Both the position numbers and the translations under genes were made by a program. The notes beneath the pieces are model-generated. The model did not search any database and was not told the origin of the DNA. It saw nothing but the letters and a program-made list of their open reading frames with translations. Below are positions 1 through 7,624 of a DNA stretch of 64,000 nucleotides, one piece after another (position 1 is the stretch's first letter; each line of letters opens with the position of its first letter). This stretch comes from Bizionia argentinensis JUB59 (lineage in GTDB: Bacteria; Bacteroidota; Bacteroidia; Flavobacteriales; Flavobacteriaceae): the NCBI RefSeq assembly GCF_000224335.1, contig NZ_AFXZ01000005.1, positions 1 through 64,000 on the forward strand, given 5' to 3'.

Positions 1-4
1 AAAT

Positions 5-37
5 AAAAAGCCGCTTAGAATAAATTAGCGCTTTTTT
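5..37 (-). terminator. Probable terminator after the pseudouridine synthase gene
   Basis: An imperfect inverted repeat (AAAAGC..GCTA / TA..AGC..GCTTTT) lies directly past the stop codon of the minus-strand gene and runs into a T-rich tract on the minus strand. It also has a T run on the plus strand, so it could act in both directions. Confidence 0.5.
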
Positions 38-38
38 A

Positions 39-971
39 TTATAACATTTTCAGTGTATTAATTTCCTGAATTGTCAAATGCTTCCAGTGACCTCTAGGAA
101 TATCCTTTTTAGTAAGATGTGCAATTGCTACACAGTCTATCTTAATGATATCGTAGTTTAGATGATCGAAAATAGCACGAATAACGGTATTTCCTGTATT
201 CTTAATTTTCAATCCTATTAGGTTTTTACCTTGTCCTTGAATATAGCTAACCTCTTCAACAGGGACTAACTTTCCATCAATTTTCAAACCTTCTTCGATG
301 CTTTTTAGGTCTTCAAATTTAAGGTTTTTATCTAGTTCTACTTGAAACAAACGCGGCACGCCATGTTTAGAGTTGGTAAATTTTTCAACAATCGATTCAT
401 CATTAGTAAACAATAATAAACCTGTCGAGTTCCTTCCTAAACGTCCAATAGGCTTCACACGAGAATCGGTAGCATTCGCTACTAAATCCATAACCGTACG
501 ACCTTTACCTTCACTAGTTGTTGTAGCAAAACCTTTAGGCTTATTTAATAAAACGTAGGCTTTTTTTTCCGGATTTATACGCGCGCCATCGTAACGCACA
601 TCGTCTTCCAGCTTTACCTTGTAACCCATTTCGATAACTATCTTACCGTTTACAGTTACTAAACCAATAGCAATATGCTCATCGGCTTCACGACGAGAAC
701 AAATTCCTGAATTGGCAATATATTTATTTAATCGGATTTCTCCAGAATCGTTACTTTTTGAAGGCGTTGCGTTCTTTTTTACAGTCGCTTTTCCTCTAGC
801 TGTATCCTTGCTTTTCGAAGAAGCTTCTGCTTTCTTTTCTGGTGCACTTCCTCTTGCTGAACTCTTACTTTTTGGCTTACTAGAACTACGTCCTGAAGCT
901 TTTTCTCTCCCATCTTCCTGTCCTCTTCCTGCGGTTTTTCCTTTACCGCCACTTCCTTGCTGTCTGCTCAT
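39..971 (-). CDS. RsuA/RluB-type pseudouridine synthase paralogue lacking the catalytic Asp
   Basis: 310 aa. Residues 1 to about 77 are a low-complexity Lys/Ser/Gly-rich tail, as is common in flavobacterial members and probably RNA-binding. An S4 RNA-binding domain follows (IRLNKYIANSGICSRREAD, about residues 78-125), then an RsuA/RluB catalytic fold to the C terminus. The family isomerises uridine in rRNA using the Asp of the GRLD motif. Here the motif reads GRLGRNSTGLLLFTND, and the codon is GGA with an intact frame around it, so the nucleophile position is Gly. The fold assignment is secure, but activity is doubtful. The protein may be an rRNA-binding paralogue without synthase activity. 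Confidence 0.85.
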   Translation of the reverse strand: MSRQQGSGGKGKTAGRGQEDGREKASGRSSSKPKSKSSARGSAPEKKAEASSKSKDTARGKATVKKNATPSKSNDSGEIRLNKYIANSGICSRREADEHIAIGLVTVNGKIVIEMGYKVKLEDDVRYDGARINPEKKAYVLLNKPKGFATTTSEGKGRTVMDLVANATDSRVKPIGRLGRNSTGLLLFTNDESIVEKFTNSKHGVPRLFQVELDKNLKFEDLKSIEEGLKIDGKLVPVEEVSYIQGQGKNLIGLKIKNTGNTVIRAIFDHLNYDIIKIDCVAIAHLTKKDIPRGHWKHLTIQEINTLKML

Positions 972-1066
972 GATTACTAAATTTTAGGCAAAGGTAATAC
1001 AATAGTTGACAATTATAATTAATTAGTGTGTAGAATCAATAGCCAGAAGTTTGAAGACCACTCCTA

Positions 1067-1972
1067 TTATAAAATATTGGAAAGCATTAAATCTACATCA
1101 ATAAGAACAATACTGAATACGCCAGAAACAATAATGAACTTTAAAATATTATGCAGAATCAGATAATGTGTTTTGGTTTTGGAGCGCCACAATAACATTA
1201 GGAACACAATCAGGAGAAAGATACATATATAAAAGAACCAGTTCATATCTCCGATTTCAAACTTATACAACACCAAATAACTAGGAATAAGCGTTAGAAG
1301 CGTTAAAATAGTCAACATAAATTTTGAAGCTCTTTCACCATACACAACAGGAATTGTGTGATAGCTTTGTACTAAATCACCTTTAATATTTTCTAAATCC
1401 TTTGTGAGTTCACGCATGGATATAATTAGAAATAAAAATGTAGCGTGCACAAAAATAACGGTTTCAAAATTCTTATAATAAATGAAAATGGCGAAAAATG
1501 GCGTAATAGCTAATACAGCAGACGTAAGATTACCAATAAATGGCAATTTTTTAAGTTTATGAGAGTAAAACCAAATAGCGAAAATATAAGCCGAAAAGAA
1601 AATTACAGCTCTAAACGACACATAACTGGCCATTACGACTGCTGAAAAATTTAAAACAAAGTAAAATGAGAGCTTGGTGTTTTGGCTGACTAAACGATCG
1701 AGTTGTGATTTATACGGCCGATTTATCAAATCTTTTTCCGAATCGTAAAAGCTATTAATAATGTAACCGCCAGCAATAGTCACCGAAGATGCTAGCACGA
1801 GCATAAACAGGTTTACATCGAAAACCACTTCCTTTAAAGGCTTATCGTAAGCCAAAATATAAATAGCCGTAAGATATTGCGCGATAATTATGATAAGAAT
1901 ATTATAACCGCGAATAACAGAAAACAGACTGAAAAATTTTAATAAAATATGTTTTTGTCTGCGAGAAAACAT
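1067..1972 (-). CDS. UbiA-family prenyltransferase (geranylgeranylglycerol-phosphate type)
   Basis: 301 aa polytopic membrane protein with about eight or nine hydrophobic segments. Both Asp-rich motifs of UbiA enzymes are visible: NSFYDSEKDLINRP near residue 90 and RELTKDLENIKGD near residue 190. These bind the Mg-diphosphate of a polyprenyl donor. The acceptor cannot be read from sequence; flavobacterial relatives are usually annotated as (geranyl)geranylglycerol-phosphate geranylgeranyltransferases. It lies 11 bases after the GHMP kinase and after diphosphomevalonate decarboxylase on the same strand, so it uses prenyl diphosphate made by its own operon's pathway. Confidence 0.85.
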   Translation of the reverse strand: MFSRRQKHILLKFFSLFSVIRGYNILIIIIAQYLTAIYILAYDKPLKEVVFDVNLFMLVLASSVTIAGGYIINSFYDSEKDLINRPYKSQLDRLVSQNTKLSFYFVLNFSAVVMASYVSFRAVIFFSAYIFAIWFYSHKLKKLPFIGNLTSAVLAITPFFAIFIYYKNFETVIFVHATFLFLIISMRELTKDLENIKGDLVQSYHTIPVVYGERASKFMLTILTLLTLIPSYLVLYKFEIGDMNWFFYICIFLLIVFLMLLWRSKTKTHYLILHNILKFIIVSGVFSIVLIDVDLMLSNIL

Positions 1973-1983
1973 GCTTTAAAAAT

Positions 1984-2913
1984 TTAGAAGTTGTAAACGA
2001 CCTCTAATTTATAGTCCGAAAGTGCTTTTTTAGCTTTATCAATATCTTCCGTAAAACCTAAAATATAACCGCCACCGCCGGAGCCACAAAGTTTTAAATA
2101 ATAATCATTAGTATCAATACCTTTTTTCCAAAGCTCATGAAACTGCATCGGTATCATTGGTTTGAAGTGATTTAATACCACTTTTGAAAGCTGCTTGGTA
2201 TTTTTGAAAAGCGACTTGACATCACCTTTTAGAAAATCGTCCACACAAGCATCCGTATGTTTGATAAATTGATTTTTAAGCATATTTCGGAAACCTTCTT
2301 GTTTCATATTTTCCATAAAAATATGAACCATAGGAGCGGTTTCACCAACTACACCACTATCTAATAAGAAAACGGCACCTTTACCATCTGCAGTTTGCGA
2401 TGGAATGCCCGTTGCCTCAATATTATCTTGCGAGTTGATAAGAATTGGTATACTTAAATAACTATTCAACGGATCGAGACCCGATGATTTTCCATGGAAA
2501 AAAGATTCCATTTCAGAAAAAATAGTTTTTAATTGTATTAATTTCTCACGTGTTAAATTTTCTAAAACCGTAATTTTATTTTGTGCATACTGATCGTAAA
2601 GCGCAGCTACTAGAGCACCACTACTTCCTACGCCATAACCTTGCGGGATAGACGAGTCGAAATACATACCAGATTCTACATCTGCCTTTAACGTTTCGAT
2701 ATCGAAAACAACCAATTCTGGATTGATATTTTCTAAATAATCAGCAAAACGCTTTAAGCTTAAATTTGATTTAATAGAGGTTTCTGTAGGATTACCGGCC
2801 ACCTTTAAAGCACCTTTATAAAAATTATAAGGTATAGATAAGCCTTTGGAATCTTTTATGATTCCATACTCTCCAAAGAGTAGTATTTTCGAGTAAAAAA
2901 GGGGTCCTTTCAT
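1984..2913 (-). CDS. GHMP kinase, probable mevalonate kinase
   Basis: 309 aa from the chosen ATG at 2913. An upstream ATG at 2985 would add 24 residues that lie inside the preceding gene, while the family N terminus (GPLFYSKILLFGEYGII) begins right after the inner Met. GHMP signatures are present: the ATP-binding loop PQGYGVGSSGALVAALY and the C-terminal CGSGGGGYILGF. It sits between diphosphomevalonate decarboxylase and a prenyltransferase, which points to phosphorylation of mevalonate or phosphomevalonate in isoprenoid synthesis. Sequence alone does not separate those two substrates; mevalonate kinase is the usual flavobacterial assignment. Confidence 0.85.
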   Translation of the reverse strand: MKGPLFYSKILLFGEYGIIKDSKGLSIPYNFYKGALKVAGNPTETSIKSNLSLKRFADYLENINPELVVFDIETLKADVESGMYFDSSIPQGYGVGSSGALVAALYDQYAQNKITVLENLTREKLIQLKTIFSEMESFFHGKSSGLDPLNSYLSIPILINSQDNIEATGIPSQTADGKGAVFLLDSGVVGETAPMVHIFMENMKQEGFRNMLKNQFIKHTDACVDDFLKGDVKSLFKNTKQLSKVVLNHFKPMIPMQFHELWKKGIDTNDYYLKLCGSGGGGYILGFTEDIDKAKKALSDYKLEVVYNF

Positions 2914-2963
2914 AAGCCTGTTTTCAGTTATCAGTAACCGATTAACAAAGATACGCAATAAAA

Positions 2964-4067
2964 TTATAAATGTTTTGCTCCCCATCCAATTTGGTCACAA
3001 ATAAAGTGTTCGTTTTGGCAATACACAATAAGCTCGTTCTTAATAAACTCCATTATTGGAACGGCATCACGCTTCGGGTATAAGACATGAACGTTTGCAC
3101 CTGCATCCAACGTAAAACTGATTGGCAATCGTGTTTTTTCTCTGAAATCCCAAATCGCATTTATAACTTTCAGCGTATTTGGTTTCATTAAAATAAAGTA
3201 TGGCATACTGGTCATCATCATAGCATGGAGCGTTAATGCCTCACTTTCAACTAGCGCATTAAATTCCTCTAAATTGCCAGTTTCTAGAATAGTCTTCATT
3301 TTCTCAAGATTATCATGTGCTTGCTGAAATCGGTTTTCCGCGTATGGATGGCCAAACATTAAATTATGCCCAACGGTACTACTCACCTGCTTTTCGCCTT
3401 TATCAACTAATAAAATAGTATCCTGATAGTCTTTAAAAATATCATGTACTTTATACGGGTATTTGGTACCGAATAAATCACTACTACCATCGACTACCTT
3501 ATTTTCTCCCCAAACAATTAAATCGCCTTCAATACTTCTACAAGCAGATCCCGATCCTAAACGTGCTAAAAATGATGCTTTCTGCTTAAAATAGTTTTCC
3601 GACCTTTCGACTCCGCTCAAGGTGACATCAGAATCTGAAATTTTTCTCTCAACACTCATTAAACATAATGCCAAAGCGCTCATACCTGATGCAGAAGACG
3701 CAATTCCTGAACTATGTGGAAATGTGTTTTTTGTTTCAATAACAAGGTGATAATCCTTTATAAATGGTAAATACACGTAAATACGTTCAAAAAACGTTTT
3801 AATTTTCGCTTTAAAAACGTCTTTTTTTTCGCCATCTAAAAACACATCAAAAGAAAAAGTGTCTTTGTTTTCCTTCACTTTATATGAAAGCGTCGTAATT
3901 GTTTTACAGTTACTTAGTGTAAAACTAATAGACGGATTTTCAGGGATTTGGTTTTTACGTTTTCCCCAGTATTTTATTAAAGCAATATTACTAGGCGATT
4001 CCCAAGCAACTTGACCATCTGGGCGTGTTTCTGAAAGGTTTTTTGGAATAAAGTGTTGTTCTGTCAT
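2964..4067 (-). CDS. mvaD: Diphosphomevalonate decarboxylase
   Basis: 367 aa. It converts mevalonate 5-diphosphate to isopentenyl diphosphate with ATP, in the cytoplasm. Family signatures are the N-terminal SPSNIALIKYWGKR, the phosphate loop PHSSGIASSASGMSAL, the substrate Arg in SGSACRSIEGD and the catalytic Asp in SFTLDAGANVHVLY. Between the phosphate loop and the Arg motif, about ten residues (around DVTLSGVERSE) look foreign. The corresponding DNA near 3600-3630 matches the kind of short palindromic element spread through flavobacterial genomes, inserted in frame. The stop lies 50 bases before the chosen start of the kinase gene, so the genes are probably co-transcribed. Confidence 0.95.
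   Translation of the reverse strand: MTEQHFIPKNLSETRPDGQVAWESPSNIALIKYWGKRKNQIPENPSISFTLSNCKTITTLSYKVKENKDTFSFDVFLDGEKKDVFKAKIKTFFERIYVYLPFIKDYHLVIETKNTFPHSSGIASSASGMSALALCLMSVERKISDSDVTLSGVERSENYFKQKASFLARLGSGSACRSIEGDLIVWGENKVVDGSSDLFGTKYPYKVHDIFKDYQDTILLVDKGEKQVSSTVGHNLMFGHPYAENRFQQAHDNLEKMKTILETGNLEEFNALVESEALTLHAMMMTSMPYFILMKPNTLKVINAIWDFREKTRLPISFTLDAGANVHVLYPKRDAVPIMEFIKNELIVYCQNEHFICDQIGWGAKHL
3600..3630. repeat. REP-like palindromic element inside mvaD
   Basis: The stretch has ACCTT/AAGGT ends around a GC-richer core. It reads on the minus strand as Val-Thr-Leu-Ser-Gly-Val-Glu-Arg-Ser, a peptide I recognise as the translation of a dispersed flavobacterial palindromic repeat. It is GC-rich compared with the flanks, and its length keeps the reading frame. 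The identification rests on recall of the motif and not on a search. Confidence 0.55.
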
Positions 4068-4187
4068 CGGACTTAATATTAATCCTGCAAAGATAATAAC
4101 TTTAATATGGTGTAATAGTTTCTAACAGATGCAAATATTTTATATTGACCTTAATTATAACCAAAATGGGTAAATGTTGAATTTTTT

Positions 4188-4460
4188 TTAGAAATCTTGA
4201 GATTGGTTTAAAAATCTAAACACCAAAATACTATTTAATTTTACTTCGTAATGAATGGAATAATTGAATTTTTCCAAGGAAATTATTCGTATTTTTTTAT
4301 AACGAATTTGAAAAGCAAATGAATATTCCCTTATTAACTCTATGTGTTTATCTACATCTGACCAAAAACTATTTTCTTGTCCATTAAACTCCATAAAGTA
4401 TTTTGCTTTATGAAACTCCACTCTTGCCTCATCGGTAAACTCGACGGATCTAACGTCCAT
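4188..4460 (-). CDS. RelE/ParE-family toxin-like protein
   Basis: 90 aa, the usual size of ParE/RelE toxins. It has the family pattern of an N-terminal helix pair (VEFTDEARVEFHKAKYFME) followed by a basic strand region (FQIRYKKIRIISLEKF) and a terminal strand (LNSILVFRFLNQSQDF). Relatives inhibit gyrase or translation when freed from the antitoxin. It overlaps the upstream small gene by 11 bases, the tight coupling typical of type II toxin-antitoxin pairs. The target cannot be judged from sequence. Confidence 0.7.
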   Translation of the reverse strand: MDVRSVEFTDEARVEFHKAKYFMEFNGQENSFWSDVDKHIELIREYSFAFQIRYKKIRIISLEKFNYSIHYEVKLNSILVFRFLNQSQDF

Positions 4461-4695
4461 ATTCTTTTTTTATGTCTTCCCAAGAATGCGTAATTAGTTC
4501 CCCTTTCTCTTGTCGCTCAAGCATATCATCCATCATTTTTTTATATTCTTCGGATGGTTCACTGTACCTTAAAGCAGTATCCTCCAACATATATTCAATA
4601 TAGTTTTTAAGCGAACGTTTTTCTAATTTCGCCTGCTTCTCCAACACAGCAATTGCCTTATCGTCTAATTCGATTAACTTTTTTGTCTTTCCCAT
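4450..4695 (-). CDS. Probable antitoxin, ribbon-helix-helix-like
   Basis: 81 aa, highly charged. The N-terminal part (TKKLIELDDKAIAVLEKQA) followed by KRSLKNYIEYMLED fits a short strand plus two helices as in ribbon-helix-helix antitoxins. The acidic C terminus (about residues 45-81) would be the toxin-binding tail. It precedes and overlaps the ParE-like gene. Upstream (4696-4740) is a run of AT palindromes, plausible autoregulatory operators. The pairing is inferred from order and size. Confidence 0.6.
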   Translation of the reverse strand: MGKTKKLIELDDKAIAVLEKQAKLEKRSLKNYIEYMLEDTALRYSEPSEEYKKMMDDMLERQEKGELITHSWEDIKKEYGR

Positions 4696-4739
4696 GATTT
4701 AATATATAGATTATATATACTAAATATACATTAAATATA

Positions 4740-5957
4740 TTAATTCGATATAGATTTTGCAACAACAAATCCACCAGTCCAAGCATTTTGAAAGTTAAAA
4801 CCACCAGTAACGGCATCGATATTTAAAACTTCACCAGCAAAATATAGGTTTTTATGAATGCGACTTTCAAAGGTTTTGAAGTTAATTTCTTTTAAATCCA
4901 CGCCACCTGCCGTTACAAATTCATCTTTAAAGGTGCTTTTCCCCGTTACTTGAAAAACAGCTTTAGTAAGCTGATTAGCCAAATCATCTAACTGCTGTTT
5001 ATTTAAATCGGCCCAACGATCGGTTTCCGATATTTCTGAAGCCAGAACCAATTTTCGCCATAAGCGTTTTGGTAATTCCAACTGCGCCGATTTATAAACC
5101 GTTTTCTTGGCGAGCTGTTGTTTGAGTTCTTTTAATTGAACCAAACAATCTTCAGGTGTTTGCTTTATAAAATTAATTTCTATTTGAAATTTATAATCGC
5201 GTTTAGCTAATTCCAAAGCACCAAAAGCGGACAATTTTAAAATAGCTGGTGCACTCATTCCTACATGCGTAATTAATAATGGTCCTTCGGAATATAAATC
5301 CGTATCTAAAACGGAAACACTTACATCTAACGCTACGACACCAGGAATATCTTGAATCCGTTTATCTTGAATATCAAAGGTAAATAACGATGGAACCGGT
5401 TGTACAACCGAATGTCCTAACCCTTCCAAAAGCTTCCAAAATTTGACACTACTTCCGGTAGCAATCACTAATTTTTCACACTGATAAGTTTCATTTTTTG
5501 TTGAAATTAGAAAACCAGTATCTCCATCTTTTACTTCAATATTCGATACATTCTGACTATACTGAACATTTATACCACGCGCTTTAGTTTCGTTTAAAAA
5601 ACAGTCGATAATAGTTTGTGAGGAGTTTGAAACAGGAAACATCCGACCATCTTCTTCAATTTTCAATTCCACACCACGTTTTTCAAACCATTCTATAGTA
5701 TCACCCGTCATAAATTGATGGAAAGGTCCTAATAATTCTTTTTCGCCACGTGGATAGTTTTGGGTTAATTCCGAAGGCATAAATTCGGCATGGGTAACAT
5801 TACAGCGTCCGCCACCAGAAATCTTTACTTTCTGCAAGCCTTCTTTAGCTTTTTCTAAAATGGTGATAGATAGTTGTGGATTTTGTTCCGCGATATTAAT
5901 AGCTGCAAAAAAACCTGCAGCGCCTCCGCCAATAATTAGTACATCTTGTTGTTTCAT
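4740..5957 (-). CDS. HI0933-family NAD(P)/FAD-dependent flavoprotein
   Basis: 405 aa, full length for the HI0933/YhiN family. The N-terminal FAD Rossmann motif is DVLIIGGGAAGFFAAINIA, followed by the family signature SGGGRCNVTH near residue 47. The C-terminal signatures are TAGGVDLKEI and AVTGGFNFQNAWTGG, the FAD-contacting end. Members are soluble oxidoreductases of undefined substrate. The start codon overlaps the stop of the phosphodiesterase gene by four bases on the same strand, although the two enzymes have no obvious shared pathway. Confidence 0.85.
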   Translation of the reverse strand: MKQQDVLIIGGGAAGFFAAINIAEQNPQLSITILEKAKEGLQKVKISGGGRCNVTHAEFMPSELTQNYPRGEKELLGPFHQFMTGDTIEWFEKRGVELKIEEDGRMFPVSNSSQTIIDCFLNETKARGINVQYSQNVSNIEVKDGDTGFLISTKNETYQCEKLVIATGSSVKFWKLLEGLGHSVVQPVPSLFTFDIQDKRIQDIPGVVALDVSVSVLDTDLYSEGPLLITHVGMSAPAILKLSAFGALELAKRDYKFQIEINFIKQTPEDCLVQLKELKQQLAKKTVYKSAQLELPKRLWRKLVLASEISETDRWADLNKQQLDDLANQLTKAVFQVTGKSTFKDEFVTAGGVDLKEINFKTFESRIHKNLYFAGEVLNIDAVTGGFNFQNAWTGGFVVAKSISN

Positions 5958-6643
5958 ATTTTATCTGGTACATCGGAAATAATGCCATCTACGCCGTAAT
6001 TTTTCATGCGTAAAATAGTATCGACATCATTAACCGTCCACGTATTAATTTGATAACCTTGACTTTGTGCCAACTTAACATTATCAGTCGTTAACAAGGC
6101 GAAATTAGGATGAATTATATTAGTCTCAATGGTTTTAGCAAAATCAATCGCTTCAGAAACACTTGCTTTTGTTAAAACAGCTAATGGAATTTTTTTATTA
6201 ATTTGAAATGCGTTTTCTAATTCGGTGTGCTGAAAACTGGATATGATAAAATCTTTGTAATTCCAACCATGATTCTTAACGTAATCTTCAACAATCTCAC
6301 AGGTTTTCACTGCGGTATTTTTTCCTTTAAGCTCAATATTTAAAATGCAGTTTTTATTAATTAGGCTTAAAACGTCTACTAAAGTTGGAATTTGATATCC
6401 GCCGTTTACTGTAAGGGTTTGTAATTCTAGAAGAGAATGCTTTCCAACTTCGCCAGTACCGTTGGTCATTCTATCAAGCGTGAAATCGTGAAAAACAACT
6501 AACTCACCAGATGCACAAACATGCACATCTATTTCTATTCCATCCACATTAAAGCTCAACGCTTTTTCTATGGACTCTAAAGTGTTTTCAGCTAAATAAC
6601 CTTTGGCGCCGCGATGACCAAATACTTTTGTTTGATGTTTCAC
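5954..6643 (-). CDS. Glycerophosphodiester phosphodiesterase
   Basis: 229 aa, a single GDPD TIM-barrel domain. Catalytic motifs are plain: the FGHRGAKGYLAENTLESI His-Arg pair at the N terminus, EIDVHVCASGELVVFHD with the metal-binding Glu/Asp and general acid His, and the C-terminal TWTVND strand. It hydrolyses glycerophosphodiesters to glycerol-3-phosphate and an alcohol. There is no signal peptide, so it is cytoplasmic like UgpQ. The gene lies 27 bases downstream of the thioesterase gene and overlaps the flavoprotein gene. Confidence 0.9.
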   Translation of the reverse strand: MKHQTKVFGHRGAKGYLAENTLESIEKALSFNVDGIEIDVHVCASGELVVFHDFTLDRMTNGTGEVGKHSLLELQTLTVNGGYQIPTLVDVLSLINKNCILNIELKGKNTAVKTCEIVEDYVKNHGWNYKDFIISSFQHTELENAFQINKKIPLAVLTKASVSEAIDFAKTIETNIIHPNFALLTTDNVKLAQSQGYQINTWTVNDVDTILRMKNYGVDGIISDVPDKI

Positions 6644-6670
6644 TAAAATCAGGTTTTAACGTAAAAATTA

Positions 6671-7546
6671 TTACTTTTTAATTGGTCGCATTAATCCTTC
6701 TTGTGCAACCGAAGCCACCAAAACACCATCGCGTGTAAATATATTTCCTCTTGCAAATCCTCGTGCATTACCAGTACTTGGTGTTTCAAGTGAAAACAGT
6801 AACCAATCACTAAAATCGAATTCCCTGAAAAACCACATAGAATGGTCTAAACTTGCTGTTAACAAATTACCCCAATGTGCTTTACTGGCATGTGGTTGGA
6901 GTGCTACTGATAAAATATTATAATCTGAAATATAGGTTAGAATTTGTTGTCTTATAGCTAAATTCAAATCGGCTATATCGGCATTATCTCCTTTTAATTT
7001 AAACCAAATATCGATGTACGGCGGTAAGTCTACTTTATCAAATGGATTGGCAATATGTGTGGGTTTAAATTCTACAGGGCGCGGAATCTCTAAAAATGAT
7101 TTTATTTTGGTCGGTAACATACTACCGTATTCTTCTAAAACATCCGTCCAACTCATCAATTCTTCTGGCTGTTTAATGTCAGTTTTCATTTCGATTTGAT
7201 GCGAATAGCCTTCTTCTTCTTTATGAAATGAAGCCGATAAAATAAATATTACTTCATCATTCTGACTAGCGGTTACGCGGCGCACCGAAAAACTACCGCC
7301 ATCCCGCATAATACTCACATCATAATTTATAGGATACTCTAAATGGCCTGCCTCCAAAAAATAAGAATGTAAGGAGTGCAAAACGCGTCCATTAGTTATA
7401 GTTCGATAGGCCGCATTTAAGGCTTGTGCTAAAACTTGTCCTCCAAAAACATTAGGACTCCCAACGGTTTCACTTACACCTTCAAATTGATTGTCTTTAA
7501 GATGTTTCAATTGAAGGATTTCTAACAAGTTTTCAACAGAATTCAT
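6671..7546 (-). CDS. tesB: Acyl-CoA thioesterase II
   Basis: 291 aa, a double hot-dog protein of normal TesB length. Residues about 10-110 form the first hot-dog (FGGQVLAQALNAAYRTI) and the rest the second. The catalytic Asp of the TesB triad lies in LTASLDHSMWFFREFD near the C terminus. It hydrolyses acyl-CoAs to free fatty acid and CoA in the cytoplasm. It is the probable first gene of a three-gene minus-strand run with the phosphodiesterase and the flavoprotein. Confidence 0.92.
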   Translation of the reverse strand: MNSVENLLEILQLKHLKDNQFEGVSETVGSPNVFGGQVLAQALNAAYRTITNGRVLHSLHSYFLEAGHLEYPINYDVSIMRDGGSFSVRRVTASQNDEVIFILSASFHKEEEGYSHQIEMKTDIKQPEELMSWTDVLEEYGSMLPTKIKSFLEIPRPVEFKPTHIANPFDKVDLPPYIDIWFKLKGDNADIADLNLAIRQQILTYISDYNILSVALQPHASKAHWGNLLTASLDHSMWFFREFDFSDWLLFSLETPSTGNARGFARGNIFTRDGVLVASVAQEGLMRPIKK

Positions 7547-7624
7547 AAATTTATATTTTTTTGCAAGATATTATTTATAACGGCGTTGTTAAAAATAAAG
7601 TAAGAAATGTTTAGATAAAAAATT

